Part shown: in pieces, positions 50,571 to 59,525 of the stretch
How positions within the stretch are numbered: the first letter of the stretch is position 1
How the letters are laid out: each line of letters starts with the position of its first letter
Source: DATFQI01 sp963816955
GTDB lineage: Bacteria > Actinomycetota > Thermoleophilia > Solirubrobacterales > Solirubrobacteraceae
Length of the DNA: 64,000 nt
NCBI GenBank assembly: GCA_963816955.1
Contig: CAWFME010000005.1
Location: 744,001 to 808,000 of the forward strand
Reading direction: 5' to 3'
Position numbers and translations under genes: made by a program
The notes under the pieces: generated by a model
The model's database searches: none
Told to the model about the DNA's origin: nothing
What the model saw: the letters and a program-made list of their open reading frames with translations, nothing else

Positions 50571-51445
50571 TCGATCACCGAAGTGGGCCTGACGACGTGC
50601 TTGTTGAGGCCGAGCTCCTTCGGCTCCAGCCCGAGGGCGAGGCCGACGAGCTGCGGCAGGTGCAGCACCGGCATGTTCAGCGGGCGGCCGACGACCTGCT
50701 CGGCCAGCGGCTGCTGGAGGTCCAGGTTGAGATGGCACAGCGGGCACGGCGTCACGAGGCAGTCCGCGTCCGCGTCGGCCGCGTCGCCGAGGTGCGTGCC
50801 GGCCTGGCGCAGCGAGTTCTCCTTGTGCATCGTGATGATCGGGAAGCCGCAGCACTTGTAGGCGCCCGCGTAGTCCACGACGGTGCCGCCGAGCGCCTCG
50901 ATCAGCATCTGCAGGTAGCGGTCGCGCGGGTGCTCCTCGTCGATGCCGATGCGGTCGGTGGGGCGCACGATGTAGCAGCCGTAGAACGGGCCGACGCGCA
51001 GGTCGGTCAGCGGCCGCTGCACCTTGGCCTTGATCGCGTCGAGGCCGATCTCCTCGACCATCAGCCAGAGGAAGTGCTTGTTGGCGATGCCCTTCTCGTA
51101 GGTCAGGCCCTCCGCCCCCAGCGTCTCGTTGACGTGCGCCCGGTACTCCGAGTTCGCGTCGAGGCGCTCCTGGCACTCGCTCTGCGCGCCCTGGCAGGTC
51201 GAGCAGATGTTCATCATCAGGTCGGCGCCGTTGGCGATCTCCTGCTGCGCGAGCGCGAACGTGCGCGCGTTGAGCGTGTCGGCCAGCTCCTGGTTGTGCT
51301 CGGCGATCACGCCGGCGCCCGTGCAGCACGCGCGGTCCAGCTCGACGAGCTCGATGTCCAGCAGCGGCGCGACCTTCGCCATCGAGCCGTGCAGCTCGGG
51401 CGTGAAGCCGCGGCTCACGCAGCCGGGCCAGTAGGCGACCTTCAC
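50492..51445 (-). CDS. type E succinate dehydrogenase CCG-domain subunit (SdhE/SdhC-like)
   Basis: The 317-residue protein contains two cysteine-rich CCG domains: YWPGCVSRG with DRACCTGAGV, and YGCYIVRP with KCCGFPI, plus CLVTPCPLCH. The same domain occurs in HdrB and in type E succinate:quinone reductases, where it replaces heme b-binding anchors and may bind an Fe-S centre. The GTG start overlaps the sdhB stop, with GAGGAG eight bases upstream. It belongs with sdhA and sdhB. Confidence 0.9.
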   Translation of the reverse strand: MKVAYWPGCVSRGFTPELHGSMAKVAPLLDIELVELDRACCTGAGVIAEHNQELADTLNARTFALAQQEIANGADLMMNICSTCQGAQSECQERLDANSEYRAHVNETLGAEGLTYEKGIANKHFLWLMVEEIGLDAIKAKVQRPLTDLRVGPFYGCYIVRPTDRIGIDEEHPRDRYLQMLIEALGGTVVDYAGAYKCCGFPIITMHKENSLRQAGTHLGDAADADADCLVTPCPLCHLNLDLQQPLAEQVVGRPLNMPVLHLPQLVGLALGLEPKELGLNKHVVRPTSVIDWSTSVVAGVGGSGERPGSRAASGGW

Positions 51446-52593
51446 TTGTTCGGGCTCCTCTCTTCGGACAGGTGGCTCCCGCCCGCGCTCGCGTGCTGCT
51501 GGCCGCCGGCGTCCTCGTCGGTCTCGTCGTCCTCGTAGCCCACGACGTAGAGGTTGAGCTCGTAGCGCTCGTCCTTGTCGTGGACGTGCTCGAAGATGCG
51601 CTTGACCTCCTTGGGGGCCTTGTGGCCGTGCAGGAGCGCCTTCTTCGGGGTGACCTTGCCGCGCTGGAGCGCCTTCAGGATCACGGGCAGCGAGCCGACG
51701 AGCTCCGGCACCGCGCGCGGGTGGAACTTGCCGCCGTAGGAGTCGGGCAGCAGGTCGGCCTCGTGCAGCAGCCCGTTCTTCTCGATGTTCTTGACGAACG
51801 CCGTCTCGTGGCGGTGGCCGTTGTTGCGATCCTCGATCCCGAAGTCCGAGCCGGCGATCCGGCGCAGCCGCATGATCTGGCTCATCGGGGCCACGCCCTT
51901 CGGGCACGCCTCGATGCAGTTGAAGCAGTGGGTGCAGTCGTAGATGCCGTGCGGGTCCTCGGAGAGGTCCCTCAGGCGCTGCTCGTGCTGGCCGTCGCGC
52001 GGGTCGCCGACGAAGCGGTAGGCCTTCGCGAGCGCGGCGGGGCCGATGAACAGCGGGTCGACCTCCATCGACAGGCAGTCCGAGACGCAGGCGCCGCACT
52101 GGATGCAGGCCATCGTCTGGGTCACGTCGATCATCGACTCCATCGGCACGACGTACTCGCGCTCGGGCGGGTCGCCCTCGGGCAGCAGCCACGGCGTGAC
52201 GCGCTGGATCTTCGTCCAGTGGACCGCGTCCATGTCGACGATCAGGTCCTTGATCACGGGCATGTTGCCCATCGGCTCGACCTGGATGACCGGGGTCCGC
52301 TCGCCCTCGTCGGCGTCGTTCCAGCCGAGGCCGAAGCCCGTCCGGGCGGCCTCGTCGAGGTGCGTGTGGCAGGCCAGCGCCGGCTTGCCGTTGATGCGCA
52401 CGCCGCAGGAGCCGCAGATCGCGGCGCGGCAGGAGCAGCGGATGCCGATCGAGCCGTCCTGGCGGTCCTTGGCCTGGAGGATCCCGTCGAGGACGGAGCG
52501 CTTGCCGTCCAGGTCGATCGTGAACTCCTCCCAGTAGGCCGCCGTGCCCGTCTCGGGCGAGTAGCGGCGAAGCTTGAGGGTGTACTCGGGCAT
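51442..52593 (-). CDS. sdhB: succinate dehydrogenase iron-sulfur subunit (type E, two 4Fe-4S motifs)
   Basis: The 383-residue subunit has a plant-type [2Fe-2S] site (Cys55, Cys60, Cys63, Cys75). A first CxxCxxCxxxC motif follows (Cys163, 166, 169, 173), then a second complete one (Cys220, 223, 226, 230, CTHCFNCIEACPKG). Ordinary SdhB has a non-Cys residue at the second position of the last motif, giving [3Fe-4S]; here Cys223 fills it, as in type E enzymes. About 130 extra C-terminal residues follow the usual end. It is coupled to sdhE. Confidence 0.93.
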   Translation of the reverse strand: MPEYTLKLRRYSPETGTAAYWEEFTIDLDGKRSVLDGILQAKDRQDGSIGIRCSCRAAICGSCGVRINGKPALACHTHLDEAARTGFGLGWNDADEGERTPVIQVEPMGNMPVIKDLIVDMDAVHWTKIQRVTPWLLPEGDPPEREYVVPMESMIDVTQTMACIQCGACVSDCLSMEVDPLFIGPAALAKAYRFVGDPRDGQHEQRLRDLSEDPHGIYDCTHCFNCIEACPKGVAPMSQIMRLRRIAGSDFGIEDRNNGHRHETAFVKNIEKNGLLHEADLLPDSYGGKFHPRAVPELVGSLPVILKALQRGKVTPKKALLHGHKAPKEVKRIFEHVHDKDERYELNLYVVGYEDDETDEDAGGQQHASAGGSHLSEERSPNK

Positions 52594-52622
52594 TCAGTGA
52601 TTGGGATCTGCGATCGGGGTCA

Positions 52623-54314
52623 CTAGTACTTGCGCTCCTGAGGCTCCCACTGGGTCATCGTCACCGGGGAGTAGGTGACCTTCGGCGCGTCACCGCCGTT
52701 GACGGACAGGTTGATGTGCTTGAGCCATTCGTCGTCGTTGCGTTCCGGGAAGTCCAGGCGGAACTGGGCCCCGCGCGACTCCTTGCGCTCCAGCGCGCCG
52801 GTCACGATGCACTCGGCGCAGTCGAGCATGTACCCCAGCTCGATCGCGCCCAGCACATCCTGATTGAAGACGGTGCCGCGGTCGTCGATGTAGGCGCTCT
52901 CGGCCTCGCCCTTGAGGCGCTGGATGATCTCGAGCGCCTCGGTCAGGCCCGCCTGGTCGCGGAACACGGCGCACTTCTCGTTCATCATCTCTCCGAGCTC
53001 GTCCTTGATCTCGGAGATCCGGCGGCCGCCGCCGTGCTCGCGCCGGAGCAGGCCCTGGATCATCTTCTCCTCGGCGGCGAGCTGCGTCGTCGAGGGCGAC
53101 GGCATGGTCATGGAGCCTGCGCGCAGCGCGGCGTGGGCGCCGGCGCGGCGGCCGAAGATCAGCGTGTCCAGCAGCGAGTTGGCCCCGAGCCGGTTGCCGC
53201 CGTGCACCGAGACGCAGGCGACCTCGCCGGCCGCGTAGAGGCCGGGGATCGACGTCTCGCCGTTCACGTCGGTCTTGACGCCGCCCATGATGTAGTGGCA
53301 GCCGGGCTTGATGTGGATCGGCTCGCGCGTGATGTCCACGCCCGCGAAGTCGCGCCCGATGTTGACGATCTCGCGCAGCGCCTCCAGCGTGCGCTTGCGC
53401 GGCACCTTGGTGATGTCCAGCGCCACCGTGCCGTCCGGGAACCCGCGGCCCTCGTTGATCTCGGTCTGCTCCGAGCGCGAGACGACGTCGCGCGAGGCGA
53501 GCTCCAGCTTGTTCGGCGCGTACTTCTCCATGAAGCGCTCGCCGTTGGCGTTGTAGAGGTGCGCGCCCTCGCCGCGGGCGCCCTCGGTGATCAGGATCCC
53601 GTTCCCGGCCAGCGTGGTCGGGTGGTACTGGATCATCTCCATGTCCATCAGCGGGGCGCCGATCCGGTAGGCCTGCGCGATCCCGTCGCCCGTGCAGATG
53701 AGGGCGTTGGTGGTGGGCTTGAAGCACTGGCCCGCGCCGCCGGAGGCGAGGATCGTCGACTTGGCGGCGAACAGCTCCATCGCGCCGTCGCGGATGTTGC
53801 GGGCGATCGCGCCGCAGCAGTTGCCCTCGTCGTCCTGCACGAGCGCGGTGACGAACCACTCCTCGTAGCGGTCGACCTTGGCGTGGCTCTTCATCAGCTG
53901 CTCGTAGAGCACGTGAAGCAGCGCCTGGCCGGTGATGTCGGCCACGTAGTAGGTGCGGGCGGCGGAGGCGCCGCCGAAGGCGCGGGTGCCCAGCAGGCCC
54001 TGCTCGTTGCGGTGGAAGGTGACGCCCTGGTGCTCGAGCCACAGCACCTCGTCCGGGGCCTCCCGGCACATGATCTCGATCGCGTCCTGGTCGCCGAGGT
54101 AGTCCGAGCCCTTGACGGTGTCGAAGGCGTGCGATTCCCAGGAGTCGTCGGGGTTGAGGGCCGCGTTGATGCCGCCGGCGGCGGCGTTGGAGTGCGAGCG
54201 CACCGGGTGGACCTTGCTCATGATCGCGACGGTCGCCCCGGAGCGGGCGGCCGCGAGCGCTGCGCGCTGGCCGGCAAGGCCGGCTCCGATGATCAACACG
54301 TCGTGCGAGGGCAT
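52623..54314 (-). CDS. sdhA: succinate dehydrogenase/fumarate reductase flavoprotein subunit
   Basis: The 563-residue subunit has the FAD motif GAGLAGQRAA (about residues 9-18), a His in RSHSNAAAGGIN where FAD is covalently held, and LASGGAGQCF. The catalytic region includes REPIHIKPGCHYIMGG with the Arg and His used on succinate, and the C-terminal helical domain ends near NGGDAPKVTYSPV. It starts at the ATG at 54314, and sdhB follows 29 bases after its stop. It feeds electrons to the Fe-S subunit. Confidence 0.96.
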   Translation of the reverse strand: MPSHDVLIIGAGLAGQRAALAAARSGATVAIMSKVHPVRSHSNAAAGGINAALNPDDSWESHAFDTVKGSDYLGDQDAIEIMCREAPDEVLWLEHQGVTFHRNEQGLLGTRAFGGASAARTYYVADITGQALLHVLYEQLMKSHAKVDRYEEWFVTALVQDDEGNCCGAIARNIRDGAMELFAAKSTILASGGAGQCFKPTTNALICTGDGIAQAYRIGAPLMDMEMIQYHPTTLAGNGILITEGARGEGAHLYNANGERFMEKYAPNKLELASRDVVSRSEQTEINEGRGFPDGTVALDITKVPRKRTLEALREIVNIGRDFAGVDITREPIHIKPGCHYIMGGVKTDVNGETSIPGLYAAGEVACVSVHGGNRLGANSLLDTLIFGRRAGAHAALRAGSMTMPSPSTTQLAAEEKMIQGLLRREHGGGRRISEIKDELGEMMNEKCAVFRDQAGLTEALEIIQRLKGEAESAYIDDRGTVFNQDVLGAIELGYMLDCAECIVTGALERKESRGAQFRLDFPERNDDEWLKHINLSVNGGDAPKVTYSPVTMTQWEPQERKY

Positions 54315-54414
54315 GGCGCAGGAGTCTATTGGCGGTACGGGGAGCGGCGTATCGTGGCTCAGGGGCGCTCGGAGGTGCGGCGCGCCGCCGCTGTCGTCAT
54401 ATTGGGGGACGAAC

Positions 54415-54816
54415 ATGACCCCCGGTCCCTCCCAGCGCCCTGTCCGGGTGCTCGTCGTCGACGACCACGCCGACGTGCGCTTCCTCGTGCGCGTGATCCT
54501 CGAGGACGCGGGGCCCGACGTCGTCTTCGCGGGGGAGGCCCCCGGCGCCGAGGAGGCCCTCGCCGCCCTCGAGGAGCTCGAGCCCGACGTCGTCGTGCTC
54601 GATGCCCGGATGCCGCGCGTCGACGGCTTCGAGGCCGCCGGGATGCTGCTGGCGCGCCGGCCGGGCCTGCCGATCCTGCTCTGCTCGGCGATCGTGGACG
54701 ACGAGATCCGCACGCGGGCGCAGGCGGCGGGGATCGCCGCGTGCCTGTCCAAGGACCACTTCGAGGCGATCCCGAAGGTCGTCGCCGAGCTGGCGCGGGG
54801 CGACGGCCGCGGCTAG
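54415..54816 (+). CDS. single-domain response regulator
   Basis: A 133-residue stand-alone receiver has Asp-Asp in VVDDHAD (about residues 15-18), phosphoacceptor Asp in VVLDARMP (about 61) and Lys in CLSKD (about 110). There is no output domain. It starts at the ATG after a GGGGGA ribosome site, divergent from sdhA by 100 bases. A partner kinase is not in the neighbourhood. Its last four bases overlap the convergent protease gene. Confidence 0.87.
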   Translation: MTPGPSQRPVRVLVVDDHADVRFLVRVILEDAGPDVVFAGEAPGAEEALAALEELEPDVVVLDARMPRVDGFEAAGMLLARRPGLPILLCSAIVDDEIRTRAQAAGIAACLSKDHFEAIPKVVAELARGDGRG

Positions 54817-55997
54817 CCCGCGCGGGGCGCCAGCCGGGACTGCAGCGCCCGCGAGACCTGCTCGAGCGTGACCACGCCGCGCAGGCGCCCGTCGGCGTCG
54901 ACGGCCATCAGCGCTCCCAGGCGCCGCAGGGGCTCGGAGCCCAGCAGCGCCTCCAGCGGCGCGTCCTCGCGCACCTCGGCGGAGTCCGCGGCCAGCTCGC
55001 GCACCGGCATGGCGCCCTGCTCGTGGGCGGCCGACTCGACGGCCGCCCGGTGGGCGATGCCCGCGAAGCGCCCGTCGGGCTCCACGACCGCGAACCAGGG
55101 CCAGCCCTGGTAGCGCAGGAAGAAGTCCTCGTAGGCCTGCTGGACCGGCAGGTCGGCGGGGAGGGTGACCGGGTCGGCGTCCATGATGTCGGCGACGGTG
55201 ACGCCCTCCAGGCGTGAGGTCACGGCCGACTGGAGGACGGCGTTGCGCGCCGAGGACCACAGCAGGTAGCCGAGCACCGCCAGCCACAGGCCGTCGGCGA
55301 GGCCGAACTCGAGGCCGAGGATCCGCACCGGGCCGGCGACGGTCGCCAGCAGGCCGACGCCCATCAGCAACGCGGCGAAGCCCTGGCCGACCACGCCGGC
55401 GGTGCGCGTGGCCTTCCCGCGGTCGCCGGTGACCTTCCACACGGCCGCGCGCGCGATCCGGCCGCCGTCGAGCGGGAACGCGGGCACGAGGTTGAACACG
55501 AGCAGGACCGCGTTCATCGTCACCAGGAACGAGATCAGAAGGATCGCGACGTCGGACGGCGCCGCCCCGTCCAGCCGCGCCGCGTCGAGGAACTCGTCCT
55601 GGCCCGCGAGCGCGACGCCGAGCCCCGTGCCGACGAGCACGATCGCGAGCGTCACGAGCGGCCCGGCGACGGCGACGAAGAACTCCCGGCCGGGCGTGTC
55701 GGTGTCCCGGCTCATCTTCATCACCCCGCCGAAGAAGAACAGGTCGATGCCGGCGACCTCGATGCCGACGCGGCGGGCGGCGAGCGCATGCCCGAGCTCG
55801 TGCAGCACGATCGAGCCGAAGAACAGCACCGCGGCGCCGACCGCGGCCAGGTAGCCCGTCGTCGTGTCACCCAGGATGTCGCCGAACGAGGTCGACAGCC
55901 AGAAGATGAACAGGAACAGGATCAGGAACCAGGAGGCGTTGACGCCGATCCTGATCCCGAGGATCCGGCCGAGCTGGAATGAGCTTCCGCCGAGCAC
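54813..55997 (-). CDS. site-2 protease-family metallopeptidase with CBS pair
   Basis: The 394-residue membrane protein has the zinc motif HELGH (residues 66-70) in a membrane helix and the second motif FPLDGGR (about 175) that gives the third ligand. This is the M50 core of intramembrane proteases. Two CBS domains follow (about 255-385), with ADIMDADPVTLP and a closing GVVTLEQV. CBS pairs bind adenine nucleotides and may regulate cleavage. The substrate is unknown. Confidence 0.9.
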   Translation of the reverse strand: MLGGSSFQLGRILGIRIGVNASWFLILFLFIFWLSTSFGDILGDTTTGYLAAVGAAVLFFGSIVLHELGHALAARRVGIEVAGIDLFFFGGVMKMSRDTDTPGREFFVAVAGPLVTLAIVLVGTGLGVALAGQDEFLDAARLDGAAPSDVAILLISFLVTMNAVLLVFNLVPAFPLDGGRIARAAVWKVTGDRGKATRTAGVVGQGFAALLMGVGLLATVAGPVRILGLEFGLADGLWLAVLGYLLWSSARNAVLQSAVTSRLEGVTVADIMDADPVTLPADLPVQQAYEDFFLRYQGWPWFAVVEPDGRFAGIAHRAAVESAAHEQGAMPVRELAADSAEVREDAPLEALLGSEPLRRLGALMAVDADGRLRGVVTLEQVSRALQSRLAPRAG

Positions 55998-56084
55998 TCA
56001 GCGGGAATGGTCGCATAGCATCGCCCGCCAGACTTTGAGCGGAGCGGATAAACGGCTGCTCATGACCAGGGAGATGATCGCCTG

Positions 56085-57074
<990 letters not shown>

Positions 57075-57087
57075 CGTCGCACGGACG

Positions 57088-57139
57088 TCATCACCCTGGT
57101 CAGACCCATTTAATGGGTCTGACCTAGAGGGTGATGACG
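57088..57139. repeat. long near-perfect palindrome between convergent genes
   Basis: GTCATCACCCT (57088-57098) pairs with AGGGTGATGAC (57129-57139). Inside it, GGTCAGACCCATT (57099-57111) pairs with AATGGGTCTGACC (57113-57125) around a single T. Only a three-base bulge interrupts 24 base pairs. It lies 13 bases after the mdh stop and may be a bidirectional terminator, but there is no T tract. The GGGTCTGA/TCAGACCC arms resemble repeat elements linked to REP-type transposases. Confidence 0.75.
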
Positions 57140-57170
57140 GGAGGGCGAAATTCTTATTTAGTAGTAAACC

Positions 57171-57575
57171 TCATTCACCACGGGCATGCCACCCGCGGCC
57201 GCTCTTGGTGACCTTCCCTTCTTCGGCGAGCGTGGGCATCACGCGATACAGGTAGTTCTGCTTGATCCCCATCGCCTCGGCGAGCTCGGGGATGGTGATG
57301 CCCGGGCGGGCCTTGACCAGCTCGAGCGCCTGCACCGCGCGGGTGCCGCTGCCGCGCGGCCGGCCGCGGCGGCCCGTGCCGGACGAACCGCTGCTGCGGC
57401 GGCGCCGCGGGGCGGCGGCGGTACCGGAGCCGGAGCGGGCGGAGCTGCCGTTGGAGTCGACGCCTGACAGCGCGCGCTCGGCCGCCTCGAGTCGCGTGTA
57501 CTCCTCGACCAGGGGCTTCAGCTCCTTCAGCCGTGCCTGGATCTCCTTGCGCTTCTCGTCGAGGAAGTCTGCCAT
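57171..57575 (-). CDS. AT-hook plus winged-helix DNA-binding protein
   Basis: The 134-residue protein starts with a coiled-coil helix (FLDEKRKEIQARLKELKPLV, residues about 4-36). A basic linker with RRGRPRGSG, an AT-hook-like motif, lies near residue 75. A C-terminal winged helix follows (about 80-130; ITIPELAEAMGIKQNYLYRV, then GKVTKSGRGWHA). The layout suggests a nucleoid-associated or xenogeneic-silencer-like protein; the target is unknown. GGAAAGG precedes the ATG. Its 3' end is 32 bases from the palindrome. Confidence 0.78.
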   Translation of the reverse strand: MADFLDEKRKEIQARLKELKPLVEEYTRLEAAERALSGVDSNGSSARSGSGTAAAPRRRRSSGSSGTGRRGRPRGSGTRAVQALELVKARPGITIPELAEAMGIKQNYLYRVMPTLAEEGKVTKSGRGWHARGE

Positions 57576-57615
57576 CTGCGGGGCCTTTCCGATCGGTTGA
57601 GTGAGATGACTGTAC

Positions 57616-58389
57616 TCACTTACCGGTGAATGTGGCCTTTCCGGGACCCTCCCGCAGGAAAGTCTGCACGGCGTCGCGTGAATCCTGAGTCTCGAACAAG
57701 TGTGAGGTGAGGCCCGCCGTGCGCTGGTCGGCGCCGCGCGTGCCGTGGTCGGCCTGCGCCCGCACCACGGCCTTGGTGGCGGCGTGCGCGACGGTCGGGC
57801 CGGCCGCCAGCGTGCGGGCGAACGCGCGCGCATCCTCGAGCATCGCGTCGTCGGCGAGCACGCGGTTGACCACGCCCCACCCGTGCAGCGTGGGTGCGTC
57901 GTAGAGGTCGCCCGAGAAGACGAACTCGCGCGCCCGGGCCGTGCCGGCCCGCTCGGCCATGCGCTGGGTGCCGCCCATCAGCGGCGTGATCCCCACCACC
58001 TTCTCCACGAGCCCGAAGCGCGCGCTCTCGGTCGCCCACAGCAGATCGCACGCGAGCGCCAGCTCCAGCCCGGCGGTGAGGCAGAGCCCGTGCACGGCGG
58101 CCAGGGTGGGGAACGGCATGTCCTCGATCGTGTGCGTGAGCTCGAGCAGCGAGGCGGTCAGCGCGTTCGCGGCGGGGATGTCGAGGCCCTCGAAGACGTG
58201 CACGTCGACGCCCGCGGTGAACACGTCGCCCTCCGCACGGACCAGCAGCGCGCGCGGGCGCGCCGCGGCCGCCGCGTCCACCGACTCGCGCAGCTCGCGC
58301 ATCAGGGTGTCGTCGAACAGGTTCAACGGCGGGTTGGAGAGGACGATCTCCCCGACGTCGCCGTCGGTCTCGTAGCGTGCGTGTGGCAT
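57616..58389 (-). CDS. enoyl-CoA hydratase/isomerase-family protein
   Basis: The 257-residue crotonase-fold protein has a CoA-binding oxyanion region FTAGVDVHVF (about residue 56) and AAVHGLCLTAGLELALACD (about 95-113), followed by VEKVVGITPLMGGTQRM. The two catalytic Glu of hydratases are not both evident: the second site reads LVEKVVG, with Glu present, while the first reads TAGLE. The reaction is therefore uncertain within the family. The start lies 20 bases or less from the divergent methyltransferase start. Confidence 0.85.
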   Translation of the reverse strand: MPHARYETDGDVGEIVLSNPPLNLFDDTLMRELRESVDAAAAARPRALLVRAEGDVFTAGVDVHVFEGLDIPAANALTASLLELTHTIEDMPFPTLAAVHGLCLTAGLELALACDLLWATESARFGLVEKVVGITPLMGGTQRMAERAGTARAREFVFSGDLYDAPTLHGWGVVNRVLADDAMLEDARAFARTLAAGPTVAHAATKAVVRAQADHGTRGADQRTAGLTSHLFETQDSRDAVQTFLREGPGKATFTGK

Positions 58390-58408
58390 GACCGGTGAAC
58401 CTATCCAC

Positions 58409-59104
58409 ATGCGCGCGGCGTGGGACGCCCACGCCGCCGACTGGGTCGAGTGGGCCCGCTCCCCGGGGCACGACCACTTCTTCTGGCGGCTCGGGCTGCC
58501 GGCGCTGCTGAGCCTGCTCCCCGCGCCCGGCCGCCGCACGCTGGACCTGGCGTGCGGCGAGGGGCGCGTCTCGCGCGTGCTCGCCGAGCGCGGGCACGCC
58601 GTGATCGGCGTTGAGGCCTCGCCGGCGCTGGCGGCGGCCGCCCGCGAGGCGGCGCCGGAGATCGAGGTGCTCGAGGGCGACGCCGCGGCGCTGCCGCTGC
58701 CCGACGGCGCCGTCGACCTGGTGGTGTGCTCGATGGCGCTGCTGAACTTCGACGAGCTGGACGCCGCGATGGGAGAGGCCGCGCGCGTGCTCGAGCCGGG
58801 CGGGCGCTTGTGCTTCACCACCGTGCACCCGTGGAACTCGCTGAAGTCCGGCGAGGACTACTTCGCCGAGCGCACCTATCAGGAGACTCGCTCCCGCGAC
58901 GGGCTGACGATGACCTTCACCGACCGCCACCGGCCGCTGAGCGCGCTCTCGCGCGCGTTCGAGGACGCCGGCCTGCGCGTGGAGGCCCTGCGCGAGCCGG
59001 TGCCCGACGCCGAGCACGTGGCCGCGTGGCCCTCCGTCGAGCAGTGGACCCGCCGGCCGGCGTTCCTCGCCGGCCGGGCGGTCAGGCCTCCAGCAGCCGC
59101 TTGA
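58409..59104 (+). CDS. class I SAM-dependent methyltransferase
   Basis: The roughly 231-residue protein has motif I LDLACGEGRVSRVLAERG (about residues 44-61), an acidic residue in GVEASP, motif IV VDLVVCSMALLNF and motif V LEPGGRLCFTTV. These match Methyltransf_11 types. The ATG at 58409 is chosen; an ATG at 58388 would overlap the divergent gene's start codon. Substrate is unknown. Its last 23 bases overlap the convergent SRPBCC gene. Confidence 0.83.
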   Translation: MRAAWDAHAADWVEWARSPGHDHFFWRLGLPALLSLLPAPGRRTLDLACGEGRVSRVLAERGHAVIGVEASPALAAAAREAAPEIEVLEGDAAALPLPDGAVDLVVCSMALLNFDELDAAMGEAARVLEPGGRLCFTTVHPWNSLKSGEDYFAERTYQETRSRDGLTMTFTDRHRPLSALSRAFEDAGLRVEALREPVPDAEHVAAWPSVEQWTRRPAFLAGRAVRPPAAA

Positions 59105-59525
59105 GCTGCTTGAGCGACTCGGTGGCCTCCTTCTGGGGCTGGCCGCCGACGAGCACGCGCGACGCCGCCTTGCCGAGGAAGCCGCCCGGCGGCTTGAACT
59201 CGTTCTCGTACTCGAAGTGCGTGCCGCCCTCGCGGTCGGAGAGCTGGTAGGCGGTGCGGGCGTAGGAGTGGGCGGGGCCGCGGCCCTCCCAGGTGGCGCT
59301 GCGCCCGGGCTCGAACTCGGTGAGCTTCCATTTCACCTTGAAGTTCACGCCGCGCAGGCACAGCGTCTGCTCCATCTCGTAGCCCTCGTGGGGCCGGCCG
59401 CCGTCGACGTCGTTGACCTTGCGGTGGATCGTCACCCACTCGTCCAGCCGCGTGGGGTCCAGGACGGTGTCGAACACCTTCTCGCGCGGCGCGTCGATGT
59501 CGATCGATGCGGTGACCAGCGTCAT
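59082..59525 (-). CDS. SRPBCC-family (polyketide cyclase/START-like) protein
   Basis: The 147-residue protein has the family's opening strand VTASIDIDAPREKVF, then WVTIHRKV, WEGRGPAHSY and FEYENEF, forming a helix-grip fold that binds hydrophobic ligands. Its ATG overlaps the stop of the NmrA-like gene by four bases, so the two are co-translated. The ligand is unknown. Confidence 0.82.
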   Translation of the reverse strand: MTLVTASIDIDAPREKVFDTVLDPTRLDEWVTIHRKVNDVDGGRPHEGYEMEQTLCLRGVNFKVKWKLTEFEPGRSATWEGRGPAHSYARTAYQLSDREGGTHFEYENEFKPPGGFLGKAASRVLVGGQPQKEATESLKQLKRLLEA

